From CAIUVD01 sp044338255 (GTDB lineage: Bacteria > Planctomycetota > UBA11346), in NCBI GenBank assembly GCA_044338255.1, contig JBIILZ010000068.1:1-21949 (forward strand): a stretch of DNA of 21,949 bases. Reading direction: 5' to 3'. The position numbers were made by a program, and so were the translations under genes. The notes beneath the pieces were generated by a model. The model was not told where the DNA came from and made no database searches. It saw nothing but the letters and a program-made list of their open reading frames with translations. Below are positions 8,126 to 15,524 of this stretch, piece after piece. The stretch's first letter is position 1; each line of letters starts with the position of its first letter.

Positions 8126-8160
8126 AAAAAAAACGGCCCGCGCCGAGGAGCGCAGGCCGT
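8126..8160 (-). terminator. Intrinsic terminator of the purQ/secreted-protein unit
   Basis: Read on the minus strand, the arm ACGGCCTGCGC pairs with GCGCGGGCCGT (one mismatch or bulge) around a short loop, and is followed directly by eight T residues (the A-run at 8126-8133 on the plus strand). It lies 24 bases past the stop of the secreted beta-sandwich gene and before the giant TPR gene. It therefore separates the two leftward units, and the TPR cluster should have its own promoter, although none convincing was found in 8044-8125. Confidence 0.88.
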
Positions 8161-8184
8161 CGAGATCATCCCCGAAGGATGAAT

Positions 8185-9570
8185 TTACGGGGCAATTTCG
8201 ATGACGCCGTCGTCCTGGACCTTGGTCTGGATGGTGAAGGTCTCGCTGGCGATGGCCTCGCCGATATTGCCGGCGGCATCGACGGCGGTGACCTTGATCT
8301 TGGCGACCTTGGTCTCGACCTTGGGGATGTCGAAGCGGAAGGTCTGATCGACCGGCAGATTCTTGCCGATCTCGGTCCAGCCCTTGGTGGGGTCGCTCTG
8401 GAAGGACACGCTGACGGTATTGGCCGCCAAGTTGACGTCCTTGACCGCGAACGGCACCTGGACCTTGTCGCCGGGCTTGAAATCGCGGTTGGCGGTGGGG
8501 GCAGCCTTATCCGCGGGGATGATGCCGATGGCGCTGGTGAGCAGGATCACCGGTGCGACGCTGTCGACGATCAGGATAAACTGATCATCGGCTTTGCCCT
8601 TGGGCGCGGGGCTCTGGTTGCCGGCCTGGTCGGTGGCGACGATGGCGAGACGGAATTTGCCGTCGCCGGGAGCCTTCCAGCCGATGCTGCGCGGATCCTG
8701 GATGAACGGCCCCTGCGTCCAGCTGGTGCCGTCATCCTGGCTGACCCACAACTGGGCGGTGGCGAGGCCGGCGGGACCCTCGTCCTTGATGTCGAGGTCG
8801 AGGGTCAGGTCGCCCTTGGCGCTGATCGCCGGACCGACGACATGGCCGCGCGGCTTGATCGAATCGACGAGGATGCCAGTGACTTCGGTGAATCCGACGT
8901 TGCCGGCCTTGTCGGTGGCTTCGAGGTGCAATACGCCGCTGGTAGTCATGTCGCGGGGCACGGTCCAGTCAAAGCTGCCGCTATTGGGGATGCGCTCGGC
9001 GAGGGTCTCCCACGGGCCTTTGCCATCACGCGACCAGGTGATCGTAATCGGGCTGGTGCGCAGGTGCGCGTCCTGGGCGTCCCAGGTGATGGCATAGCGC
9101 TCAACGCCGCGCAGCTTGGCCTTGTTGGCGGGGAATTTCCCGGTCACCACCGGCGCGGTGCGATCGATGATGAATTCCTGATGGGCACGGGTGGCTTCCG
9201 CCGGGACATCCATCGACAGGCCCGAGGTCAGGATCTTGCGCAGGTAGATCTGCCAGTGGCCTTCGGGTGGCGCCCAGGTGATTGGGGTGTCGCGATTGAA
9301 ATTGATGCCGTGCTTTTGCCACGCGCCCCAGGCCTTGCCGTCGAAGGAGCGGTACCACAGCTCGCGAGTCTGGACATCGGCGTCAGCCTTGACGTTGAAG
9401 GACAGTTCCTTTTTCGCCGTGACCAGGATCTGCCGACCCTCGACCGCTTCCGTCTCGGGACTCAAGGCCGTCGCCGGCTTGACCTCGGCCAAGGCCTCAG
9501 CGGCAGCGGCAAAAAGTGGCAGGGCACTGGCGAGCGCCAGGAGCGTCAATGAGCAGGCGGAACGGATCAT
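8185..9570 (-). CDS. Secreted multi-domain Ig-like/beta-sandwich protein
   Basis: 461 residues. Residues 1-24 are a signal peptide (MIRSACSLTLLALASALPLF, cleavage within the following AAAA). The rest is a string of about four beta-sandwich domains separated by similar linkers: DRTAPVV (137), DSIKPRG (237) and DSVAPVI (337). Three domains end with the motif ATDKAGN (219), ATDQAGN (313) and AVDAAGN (430), the signature of bacterial Ig-like/cadherin-like repeats. Residues 175-205 (ITWSRDGKGPWETLAERI, SFDWTVP) match the Kre9/KNH-type repeat found in bacterial surface proteins. No catalytic motif or anchor is visible, so a structural, adhesive or glycan-binding role outside the cytoplasm is likely but not proven. 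AAGGAT precedes the ATG at good spacing. It lies 82 bp downstream of purQ on the same strand and is followed by an intrinsic terminator, so it may share the purQ transcript. Confidence 0.82.
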   Translation of the reverse strand: MIRSACSLTLLALASALPLFAAAAEALAEVKPATALSPETEAVEGRQILVTAKKELSFNVKADADVQTRELWYRSFDGKAWGAWQKHGINFNRDTPITWAPPEGHWQIYLRKILTSGLSMDVPAEATRAHQEFIIDRTAPVVTGKFPANKAKLRGVERYAITWDAQDAHLRTSPITITWSRDGKGPWETLAERIPNSGSFDWTVPRDMTTSGVLHLEATDKAGNVGFTEVTGILVDSIKPRGHVVGPAISAKGDLTLDLDIKDEGPAGLATAQLWVSQDDGTSWTQGPFIQDPRSIGWKAPGDGKFRLAIVATDQAGNQSPAPKGKADDQFILIVDSVAPVILLTSAIGIIPADKAAPTANRDFKPGDKVQVPFAVKDVNLAANTVSVSFQSDPTKGWTEIGKNLPVDQTFRFDIPKVETKVAKIKVTAVDAAGNIGEAIASETFTIQTKVQDDGVIEIAP

Positions 9571-9613
9571 GGATTATCCTTACTGGCAGATGAATAAAAA
9601 TACAGTCCCAGGC

Positions 9614-9663
9614 GCGCAGGCATCAGCCGCGCAGGCATCAGCCGCGCAGGCATCAGCCGCGCA
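9614..9663 (-). repeat. 15-bp tandem triplication spanning the purQ stop codon
   Basis: Three full copies plus a partial copy of a GCGCAGGCATCAGCC unit (plus-strand sense). The period is a multiple of three, so the purQ stop (TGA at 9653-9655) is repeated in frame in each copy. The copies lie in the 82-bp gap to the secreted protein gene and overlap the last codons of purQ. Confidence 0.92.
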
Positions 9664-10474
9664 TCGCCGCCACCGCCGTACGGAAGAAGCGTACGCCCTG
9701 GCCTTCGGCCTGACGCGGTTCGCGCGTCCAGCGCGGATGGTTTTCCCAGCGCAGGAAGCGTTCGGGATGCGGCATCAGGCCGAAGACCCGCCCGCTGGGG
9801 TCGCAGATACCGGCGATATCGGCGGTCGAACCGTTGGGATTGGTGCCCGAGGAATAACGCAGGGCGATCTGCCCGGCGGCTTCAAGGCGCGCGATCACCG
9901 CCGGATCGGCCATGAAGCGACCTTCGGCGTGGGCCACCGGCAGTTCCAGCTCCTCGCCATCGGCGATCCACTTGCAGAGCTTCTGGTCGCCGGTGACTTT
10001 CACCCAGCAATCACGATACACGCCCGAGGTATTGTCGGTGAGGGTGGCCTGCTGGATGGTGGCCTGCTGGATGGTCGCGCTATCGCCAATGCTTCCCGCG
10101 AGCCCCTGGCTCGCGGGAAGGGCCGGGGCCCCATCCCCAGCCATCCGCGGCAGCAGCCCGGCCTTGGTCAGCACCTGGAAGCCGTTGCAGATGCCGATGG
10201 CGAAGCCGCCGCGATCGATCAGCCCGAGGATCTCGTCGCGCAGGCAGGTCATCAACTCGTTGGCGAAGATGCGCCCCGAGGCCACGTCATCGCCATACGA
10301 GAAACCGCCGGGGATCGCCAAGGCCTGGAAATCGCGGAGGCGCGCCGGGTCTTCGCGCAGGCGATTGACGTGGAACGTCTCGGCCTGGGCGCCGGCAAGG
10401 GTAAAAGCATAGGCGGTTTCAACATCACAGTTGGTGCCAGCGGCGCGAATCACGGCCACCCGGGGAATTGCCAT
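9653..10474 (-). CDS. purQ: Phosphoribosylformylglycinamidine synthase, glutaminase subunit PurQ
   Basis: 273 residues. PurQ releases ammonia from glutamine for PurL in the fourth step of purine synthesis (FGAR to FGAM). It is a class I glutamine amidotransferase: RAAGTNCDVETAYAF at the N-terminus, GGFSYGDDVASGRIFAN around 56-72, nucleophile Cys96 in GICNGFQVL, and His236/Glu238 in LMPHPERF. The start is the ATG at 10474, with GGAG 7 bases upstream; an in-frame TTG four codons earlier is less likely. An apparent insertion of about 30 residues (roughly 111-143, between GLLP and TLTDN) is encoded by a perfect 13-bp palindrome and a 15-bp tandem repeat (ATIQQATIQQ). The family normally joins these motifs with few residues. 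No purL or purS is in the window. A TTGACC/TTTAGT promoter lies just upstream. Confidence 0.95.
   Translation of the reverse strand: MAIPRVAVIRAAGTNCDVETAYAFTLAGAQAETFHVNRLREDPARLRDFQALAIPGGFSYGDDVASGRIFANELMTCLRDEILGLIDRGGFAIGICNGFQVLTKAGLLPRMAGDGAPALPASQGLAGSIGDSATIQQATIQQATLTDNTSGVYRDCWVKVTGDQKLCKWIADGEELELPVAHAEGRFMADPAVIARLEAAGQIALRYSSGTNPNGSTADIAGICDPSGRVFGLMPHPERFLRWENHPRWTREPRQAEGQGVRFFRTAVAAMRG
10043..10075 (-). repeat. 15-bp tandem duplication inside purQ
   Basis: 2.2 copies of a GGTGGCCTGCTGGAT unit (plus-strand sense), in frame, encoding the doubled ATIQQ in PurQ residues about 133-142. It sits beside the palindrome at 10092-10120, within the inserted part of the protein. Confidence 0.9.
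10092..10120. repeat. Perfect 13-bp palindrome (3-nt loop) inside the purQ coding region
   Basis: CTTCCCGCGAGCC, loop CCT, then GGCTCGCGGGAAG: both arms match perfectly. In the purQ frame it encodes LPASQGLAGS (residues about 119-128), inside the stretch that appears to be inserted relative to the PurQ family. A perfect stem of this size inside a conserved gene suggests a palindromic insertion element tolerated in frame. The function, if any, is unknown. Confidence 0.9.
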
Positions 10475-10497
10475 CTCGATCTCCAAATGAAGCGCGC

Positions 10498-10525
10498 ACT
10501 AAACAACCCGCGGCGAGCAGGTCAA
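10498..10525 (-). promoter_or_regulatory. Candidate sigma-70 promoter of purQ
   Basis: On the minus strand, TTGACC (10525-10520; 5 of 6 to consensus) and TTTAGT (10503-10498; 4 of 6) are separated by 16 bases. The predicted transcript would start near 10491 and carry a leader of about 16 bases with the GGAG site. No operator (for example a PurR box) was recognised. Confidence 0.35.
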
Positions 10526-10574
10526 TTCGGCAATGGCGGCGGGCGCGCTGGGCGGCTGCCAACCATACCCGCCA

Positions 10575-10701
10575 TAAAATATTCGCAGCCGGCTAGCAGA
10601 TGACGCCACCCCTGTCCTGGAGCCACGTCGGGGGGCTGGCACCGGCCTGCGGGTGGCGGAAAGAGTAGCCAGGGCAAGATCCGCAACACGATGCTCGCCA
10701 C
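10575..10701 (+). promoter_or_regulatory. folE2 upstream region: -10-like box and possible structured leader
   Basis: A TAAAAT at 10575-10580 could be a -10 element, but no good -35 is seen. The following ~110 bases can fold: CGCCACCC (10604-10611) pairs perfectly with GGGTGGCG (10651-10658). The right arm overlaps a second possible stem, GCGGA (10656-10660) with TCCGC (10680-10684), so the two would exclude each other. No known riboswitch class (THF, preQ1, cobalamin) was recognised. GC-rich DNA forms chance stems easily, so this is tentative. Confidence 0.3.
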
Positions 10702-11664
10702 ATGAGTTCCCTGACCACGCCCACCACGGGTACGATGCCCGATGTCGCTCGCCACGCCAAGAGCCCGTTTACCGGGACGCTTGATAAAGTCGGCATGACC
10801 GCGATCGAAGTGCCGGTCCTGCTGCTGGGCGCTGATGGCGTAGTAGCACGCACCCCGGCCAAGGCCGATGCCTTCGTCAGCCTCGACGATCCGGGTGCCA
10901 AAGGCATCCACATGTCACGGCTGTACCTGACCCTGAATCATGCCCTCGAAGCCGAACCACTGACCCTGACGGTGGTCCGCCAGGTCCTCGGCGGGTTCGT
11001 CGAGAGTCATGTCGGGATGTCGCACAGCGCTTCGCTGTCGCTGGCCTTCGACCACCTCCTTCGCCGTCCGGCACTCAAGAGCTCCAATACCGCTTGGCGC
11101 ACCTATCCGGTGACCATGTCCGGCGACCTCACCATCGACAGCAAGGGCCGCCCGCAGGCGCGCTTCCGCCTTGGCGTGACCGTCGCCTATTCGAGCACCT
11201 GCCCGTGTTCGGCGGCGCTCTCGCGCCAGCTGGTGCAGGCCGAATTTCTCGCACAATACATGGGGAAAGAGCTGCTCTCGGTAGATGAGATGCACACTTG
11301 GCTGGGCAAGGAGTCGTCGATCGTCGCCACCCCACACGCCCAGCGCAGCTACGCCGTGCTCGAAGTCGAAGTCGCTGATCCGACGCAGGCCCCGTCCTTC
11401 ACGGAATTGATCGACCTCGTCGAAGGCGCCCTGCGCACGCCGGTGCAGGCGGCGGTCAAACGTGAAGACGAACAGGAATTCGCCCGCCTCAACGGGCAAA
11501 ATCTGATGTTCTGCGAGGACGCCGGCCGGCGCCTCAAGGATGCCCTCGACCGCGATGAACGCCTCAGCGATTTCCGCGTCGAGGCCGTGCATGTCGAATC
11601 GCTGCACCCGCACAATGCGGTGTCGATCGTGACCAAAGGCGTGCCCGGCGGCTTCACCGCCTGA
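10702..11664 (+). CDS. folE2: GTP cyclohydrolase FolE2 (type IB)
   Basis: 320 residues. FolE2 converts GTP to 7,8-dihydroneopterin triphosphate, the first step toward tetrahydrofolate and queuosine precursors, using a metal site less dependent on zinc than FolE1. Diagnostic motifs are KGIHMSRLY (67-75), GMSHSASLS, YSSTCPCSAALSRQ (163-176, with the active-site/metal Cys167 and Cys169), TPHAQRSYA (210-218) and HVESLHPHNAVS (297-308). Length is typical of the family. The upstream ATG at 10702 lacks a clear Shine-Dalgarno site; a second in-frame ATG at 10735 (MPDVARHAK) resembles the start of many family members and is a fair alternative. Divergent from purQ across 215-227 bp. FolE2 is under the zinc regulator Zur in some bacteria, but no Zur box was recognised here. 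Confidence 0.94.
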   Translation: MSSLTTPTTGTMPDVARHAKSPFTGTLDKVGMTAIEVPVLLLGADGVVARTPAKADAFVSLDDPGAKGIHMSRLYLTLNHALEAEPLTLTVVRQVLGGFVESHVGMSHSASLSLAFDHLLRRPALKSSNTAWRTYPVTMSGDLTIDSKGRPQARFRLGVTVAYSSTCPCSAALSRQLVQAEFLAQYMGKELLSVDEMHTWLGKESSIVATPHAQRSYAVLEVEVADPTQAPSFTELIDLVEGALRTPVQAAVKREDEQEFARLNGQNLMFCEDAGRRLKDALDRDERLSDFRVEAVHVESLHPHNAVSIVTKGVPGGFTA

Positions 11665-11731
11665 CCGGCCACCGAAATCGTTTTCCAGCTCGGTCGCCCT
11701 CCGCACTCCGGCAAAACTCTAGCCCAGGGTA

Positions 11732-11750
11732 GCCAGGGTTGAGCCCTGGC
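11732..11750. repeat. Hairpin downstream of folE2
   Basis: GCCAGGG (11732-11738) and CCCTGGC (11744-11750) form a perfect 7-bp stem around TTGAG. A near copy of the left arm (AGCCCAGGGT at 11721) precedes it. There is no T-run, so an intrinsic terminator is not supported; it may be a small REP-like palindrome. Confidence 0.5.
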
Positions 11751-11766
11751 GGGCAGACCATAGATT
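11739..11766 (+). promoter_or_regulatory. Weak candidate promoter for the 11774 gene (possibly leaderless)
   Basis: TTGAGC (11739-11744) and TAGATT (11761-11766) are 16 bases apart, each 4 of 6 to the sigma-70 consensus. Transcription would begin at or next to the ATG at 11774, which lacks a Shine-Dalgarno site. Confidence 0.2.
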
Positions 11767-11773
11767 AGAATCC

Positions 11774-12127
11774 ATGCCCGCCCAGCCTCTCTCGGTAACG
11801 TTGTCCGACGGTCAGAAAATCGACGTCCTCAAGCGTTATCGCAAAAAATACGGCGATGAATTGGCCGCCCTCGATGGCCAGGAAATCGAGATCCTCACGG
11901 CTATCCAGGAAGCCGATTTCATGACCCAATACGTCGGCGAGCAGCCCGAGGTCAAAGAACTGCGCGCGCGTAAAACCGAACTCGATGTCATCGTCGCCCG
12001 GCGGCAATACCTCGGCAAACTCATCGATCGCCTCGATGCGGTGATTCCCGCCCAACCCGAAGTACATGCCCCCTTACCCAACAGCTCGGCGAGCTCGGGA
12101 GCCCGGCCCGGCCTGCGGCGCTACTGA
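11774..12127 (+). CDS. Small hypothetical helical protein
   Basis: 117 residues, not recognised. Residues 12-90 are rich in charged residues and Leu/Ile at helical spacing (KIDVLKRYRKKYGDELAALD, LDVIVARRQYLGKLIDRLD), suggesting a mainly alpha-helical, perhaps coiled-coil, soluble protein. The last ~25 residues are Ser/Ala/Pro/Arg-rich and probably disordered. No signal peptide or membrane segment. Codon third positions are GC-rich as in neighbouring genes, supporting a real gene. There is no clear Shine-Dalgarno site before the ATG. It ends 11 bases before the acetyltransferase start, so the two are probably co-transcribed. Confidence 0.7.
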   Translation: MPAQPLSVTLSDGQKIDVLKRYRKKYGDELAALDGQEIEILTAIQEADFMTQYVGEQPEVKELRARKTELDVIVARRQYLGKLIDRLDAVIPAQPEVHAPLPNSSASSGARPGLRRY

Positions 12128-12138
12128 ATCACCCTCCT

Positions 12139-12672
12139 GTGACTATTCTCGCACCCACCACCGCTAGCCCGCAACTCACCTTCAGCCTCAGCGTCCGCCC
12201 CGCACGCCTCGGTGATGTGCCGGCGATGCATGCCCTGATCAACCAGTTCGCCGCCGACAAGCTGATGCTCAGCCGTCCGCTCGGCGAGCTCTATGAGAAT
12301 GTCCGCGATTTCATCATCGCCGAAGCCGACGTCGGCGGCCTGGTGGGCTGCGCCGCCGTGCACATCGACACCGATACCATCGGCGAACTGAAAGCCCTCG
12401 CAGTGGCCAAGGCCGCGCATGGCCAAGGTGTCGGTCGCGCCCTGGTCGAGGCCTGTTTCGCCGCCGCCCGCGATCTCGGCCTGGAACGCCTGTTCTGCCT
12501 GACCTATCAGGCGGAATTCTTCACCAAGCTGGGCTTCGTGCGCGTCGATCGCGCACGCCTGCCGACCAAGGTGTGGAGCGAATGCGTGCGCTGCCATCGC
12601 TTCCTCGACTGCGATGAAGTCGCCATGTGGCGCGCGGTGCGCGAGACCAGCACGACGCCAGCCGCAGGTTAG
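12139..12672 (+). CDS. GNAT N-acetyltransferase, ArgA-like (N-acetylglutamate synthase type)
   Basis: 177 residues from a GTG start; the first in-frame ATG lies inside the conserved domain, so the GTG is preferred even though no Shine-Dalgarno site is seen. It has the GNAT fold: SVRPARLGDVPAMHALINQF (beta1/alpha1), then ELKALAVAKAAHGQGVGRAL with the acetyl-CoA-binding Q/RxxGxG loop, then FFTKLGFVRV. The C-terminal KVWSECVRCHRFLDCDEVAM closely fits the tail of short ArgA-type enzymes (P-KVW-C-C-CDE-AM), which acetylate glutamate in the first step of arginine synthesis. No other arginine gene is present, so the substrate is inferred from the motif. It follows the small hypothetical gene by 11 bp. 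Confidence 0.82.
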   Translation: MTILAPTTASPQLTFSLSVRPARLGDVPAMHALINQFAADKLMLSRPLGELYENVRDFIIAEADVGGLVGCAAVHIDTDTIGELKALAVAKAAHGQGVGRALVEACFAAARDLGLERLFCLTYQAEFFTKLGFVRVDRARLPTKVWSECVRCHRFLDCDEVAMWRAVRETSTTPAAG

Positions 12673-12736
12673 CCCCTCGGTCTGATATTGACTCACCGCT
12701 CTGTCCGGGGACGGTCGGGATTCCTCAGGAGGCCTC

Positions 12737-15475
12737 ATGACGCGTACTCCCCCGGTGGCTGCTCCCAACGCAATCCTCACGGCGACCGATCCCGAACGCC
12801 AGCGCCTCGGGGGCGAGGGAGAGAGCGAGGGCGAGGCCTGGAAGGCCTGGGGACCGTACCTCAGCGATCGCGCCTGGGGCAGCGTCCGCGAAGACTTCAG
12901 CGAGACCGGAAATGCCTGGCGCTCGTTTCCGCATGACCATGCCCGCTCGCGCGCCTTCCGTTGGGGCGAAGATGGCATCGCCGGAATCAGCGACCGCGAC
13001 CAGCTGCTGTGCTTCTCACTCGCGTTGTGGAATGGCCGCGACCCGATTCTGAAAGAGCGCTTCTTCGGCCTCGACAACGGCGAAGGCAATCACGGCGAGG
13101 ACGTGAAGGAATACTACTTCTACACCGACGCCACGCCGACGCATTCCCTGATGCGCATGGTCTACCAGTATCCGCAGACGGCATTCCCCTACGACCACCT
13201 GGTGGCCACCAACCGGACGCGTTCGAAACTCGAAACCGAATACGAACTCGTCGATACCGGGGCCTTCAGCGATCAGCGTTATTTCTCGATCGAGGTCGCC
13301 TACGCCAAGGCCGCGGTCGATGACATCGCGATCACCATCACCATCGCCAATCGCGGCAACGCGGCGGCGACGCTCGACGTCCTGCCCACGCTGTGGTTCC
13401 GCAACACCTGGTCGTGGGGCCCGGATCGGCAGGTCGGCACCGGCCGCAAACCGCAGCTGCAGGCGCAACCCGGCGGCATCATCGCCGCCCAGCACGAGCT
13501 GCTCGGCGACTGGCAGCTACTCTGCGATCACGGTCCCGATGGCGCCCTGCCCGAGTTGCTGTTCTGCGAGAACGACAGCAACCGCCAGCGCCTGTGGGGC
13601 CAACCCAACCAGTCGCCCTACGTCAAGGACGGCATCAATGCCTACGTCGTCGATGGCGAAACGACGGCGGTGAATCCGCAGGCGCACGGCACCAAGGCCG
13701 CTGCCCGCTATCATCTGACGGTACCCGCCGGCGGCAGCATCACCTTGCGCCTGCGCCTACGCCGCAGCGCGACGACGCCGGCCTTCACCGATCACGCGCA
13801 GCTGTTCACCACCCGTCAGCACGAGGCCGACGCCTTCTACAATCACCTGCATCCGGCGGGGATCTCTGACGATTACAAGCTCATCCAGCGCCAGGCGTGG
13901 GCCGGCATGCTGTGGTCGAAGCAATGGTTCTCGTACGACGTGCCGGCGTGGACGCGCCAGGAGAGCGAGGACGGCAAGCATCACGAACGCCTGCTGCGGA
14001 ATCAGAACTGGCACCACTTCTGCGCCGCCGACATCATGTCGATGCCCGACAAGTGGGAGTATCCGTGGTTTGCCGCCTGGGACCTCGCCTACCATTGCAT
14101 CGCCCTGGCCTACATCGATCCGCAGTTCGCCAAGCAGCAGCTGTTGCTATTGGTCTCGACCCGCTTCCAGGGCGCCAACGGCGCGGTGCCGGCCTATGAA
14201 TGGAATTTCGACGACTGCAATCCGCCGGTGATCGCGCGCGCCGTGCGCCGCGTCTACCACATCGATCGCCAGCGCACCGGCACTGCTGATCGCGAATTCC
14301 TCGACACCATGTTCCAGCGCCTCGGGACCTATTACGTGTGGTGGCTCAATCGCAAGGACGCCACCGGCTGCAATCTCTTCCAGGGCGGCTTCCTCGGGCT
14401 CGACAACATCGGCGTCTTCGATCGCTCGAAGCCGCTGCCCACCGGCGGCTACATCGAGCAGAGCGATGGCACGGCGTGGATGGGCGTGTTCTGCCTCGAC
14501 ATGGCCCTGATCGGCCTGGAGCTCACCGACGGCGCGAGCGGCCATGCCGAGATGACCCTTGGCTATCTCGAGCATTTCCTCTACCTCGCCGTGGCTATGA
14601 ACAACATCGGCGGCAATCTCAGCGGCAAGGGTGTCGATCTGTGGGATGCCGATGACGGGTTCTTCTACGACGTGCTGCGCATCAAGGAGCGCAAGATCCC
14701 CCTCAAGGTTCGTTCGCTGGTCGGGCTCATCCCGCTGTTCGCCACCGCCATCTGGCCCAAGGGCACCTTCGATCGGCTGCAGGTGCTGCAGAAGTTCGCA
14801 CCGGTCATCGCCACCCGCCCACGTCTGCAGCAGGCGATCGAGAGCCTCTTGCTCGTGCCGCCGCACAGCGGGCCGATGCTCTGTTCACTGGTCGGTCAGG
14901 CGAAGTTCGAGGCCCTCCTCAAGCGCATGCTCGATGAAGATGAATTCCTCTCGCCCTACGGCATTCGCGGGCTATCGAAATTCCACGAACGCGAGCCGTA
15001 TACGTTCTTCGTCGATCAGACGCCCTACAGCGTGCGCTATGTCCCCGGCGACTCGGATACATTCCTCTTCGGGGGCAATTCCAACTGGTGCGGCCCGGTG
15101 TGGCTGCCGGTGAACTACCTGCTCATCACCACCCTCAAACGCTGGTTCCTGCACCTCGGACCGGACTACCTGGTGGAGTTCCCCACCGGCTCCGGCACGC
15201 GCATGCACCTTGGCGATGTCGCCGATGCACTGGCCGTGCGCCTGATCAACCTTCTCGCCAAGGATGCCGCTGGCCACCGTCCGGCGCTCGGCAGCAATGC
15301 CCTGTTCCAGCACGATCCCCACTGGCGCGACCTGCTGCCATTCCACGAATATTTCCATGGCGACAACGGCACCGGCCTGGGCGCCTCGCACCAGACCGGC
15401 TGGACCGGCCTGATCGCAGTGCTGATCCAGGAACTGGGCACCGCCGACATCATCCCGCAGCCGGGCGCGCCGTGA
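12737..15475 (+). CDS. MGH1-like (GH63-type) glucosidase
   Basis: 912 residues with no signal peptide, so probably cytoplasmic. An N-terminal beta-sandwich (about 30-400: WKAWGPYLSDRAWGSVREDF, GEDVKEYYFYTDATPTHSLM) precedes an (alpha/alpha)6 barrel. Barrel motifs of the MGH1-like/GH63 group are AYEWNFDDCNPPV (486-498, with Asp492/493 near the usual general acid), SPYGIRGLSKFHEREPY (about 737), FGGNSNWCGPVWLPVNYLL (about 777-795) and YFHGDNGTGLGASHQTGWTG near the C-terminus. Related enzymes hydrolyse alpha-glucosides or mannosylglycerate/glucosylglycerate; the substrate here cannot be told. AGGAGG at ideal spacing precedes the ATG, the strongest ribosome binding site in the window. It lies 64 bp after the acetyltransferase gene and converges on the RND operon. 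Confidence 0.9.
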   Translation: MTRTPPVAAPNAILTATDPERQRLGGEGESEGEAWKAWGPYLSDRAWGSVREDFSETGNAWRSFPHDHARSRAFRWGEDGIAGISDRDQLLCFSLALWNGRDPILKERFFGLDNGEGNHGEDVKEYYFYTDATPTHSLMRMVYQYPQTAFPYDHLVATNRTRSKLETEYELVDTGAFSDQRYFSIEVAYAKAAVDDIAITITIANRGNAAATLDVLPTLWFRNTWSWGPDRQVGTGRKPQLQAQPGGIIAAQHELLGDWQLLCDHGPDGALPELLFCENDSNRQRLWGQPNQSPYVKDGINAYVVDGETTAVNPQAHGTKAAARYHLTVPAGGSITLRLRLRRSATTPAFTDHAQLFTTRQHEADAFYNHLHPAGISDDYKLIQRQAWAGMLWSKQWFSYDVPAWTRQESEDGKHHERLLRNQNWHHFCAADIMSMPDKWEYPWFAAWDLAYHCIALAYIDPQFAKQQLLLLVSTRFQGANGAVPAYEWNFDDCNPPVIARAVRRVYHIDRQRTGTADREFLDTMFQRLGTYYVWWLNRKDATGCNLFQGGFLGLDNIGVFDRSKPLPTGGYIEQSDGTAWMGVFCLDMALIGLELTDGASGHAEMTLGYLEHFLYLAVAMNNIGGNLSGKGVDLWDADDGFFYDVLRIKERKIPLKVRSLVGLIPLFATAIWPKGTFDRLQVLQKFAPVIATRPRLQQAIESLLLVPPHSGPMLCSLVGQAKFEALLKRMLDEDEFLSPYGIRGLSKFHEREPYTFFVDQTPYSVRYVPGDSDTFLFGGNSNWCGPVWLPVNYLLITTLKRWFLHLGPDYLVEFPTGSGTRMHLGDVADALAVRLINLLAKDAAGHRPALGSNALFQHDPHWRDLLPFHEYFHGDNGTGLGASHQTGWTGLIAVLIQELGTADIIPQPGAP

Positions 15476-15507
15476 AAAAAGCGCGGGCTGCCTGGGCAGC
15501 CCGCGCT
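15476..15507 (-). terminator. Intrinsic terminator between the convergent glucosidase and RND genes
   Basis: AGCGCGGGCTGC and GCAGCCCGCGCT form a perfect 12-bp stem around CTGG. On the minus strand it is followed by a run of T (the A-run at 15475-15480 on the plus strand), so it terminates the leftward RND transcript 18 bases past its stop. For the rightward glucosidase the hairpin lacks a T-run but may still contribute to ending transcription. Confidence 0.9.
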
Positions 15508-15524
15508 CACGACCCCGCATCTAC

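Noticed and set aside
8179..9552. Long rightward open frame opposite the secreted beta-sandwich gene
   Set aside because: It is the antisense of a gene with signal peptide, domain motifs and ribosome binding site. Its product is Gly/Asp-rich without family features; such shadows are common in GC-rich DNA.
10475..10486. TTG start four codons upstream of the purQ ATG
   Set aside because: It would use the GGAG ribosome binding site as codons; the ATG at 10474 is correctly spaced from that site and matches family length.
10691..10705. Leader peptide MLAT before folE2
   Set aside because: Only four codons with no ribosome binding site; its overlap with the folE2 ATG may be chance. Kept only as a remark in the leader finding.
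12083..12095. AGCTCG/CGAGCT palindrome near the end of the small hypothetical gene
   Set aside because: Short, inside coding DNA and of a type expected by chance at this GC content.
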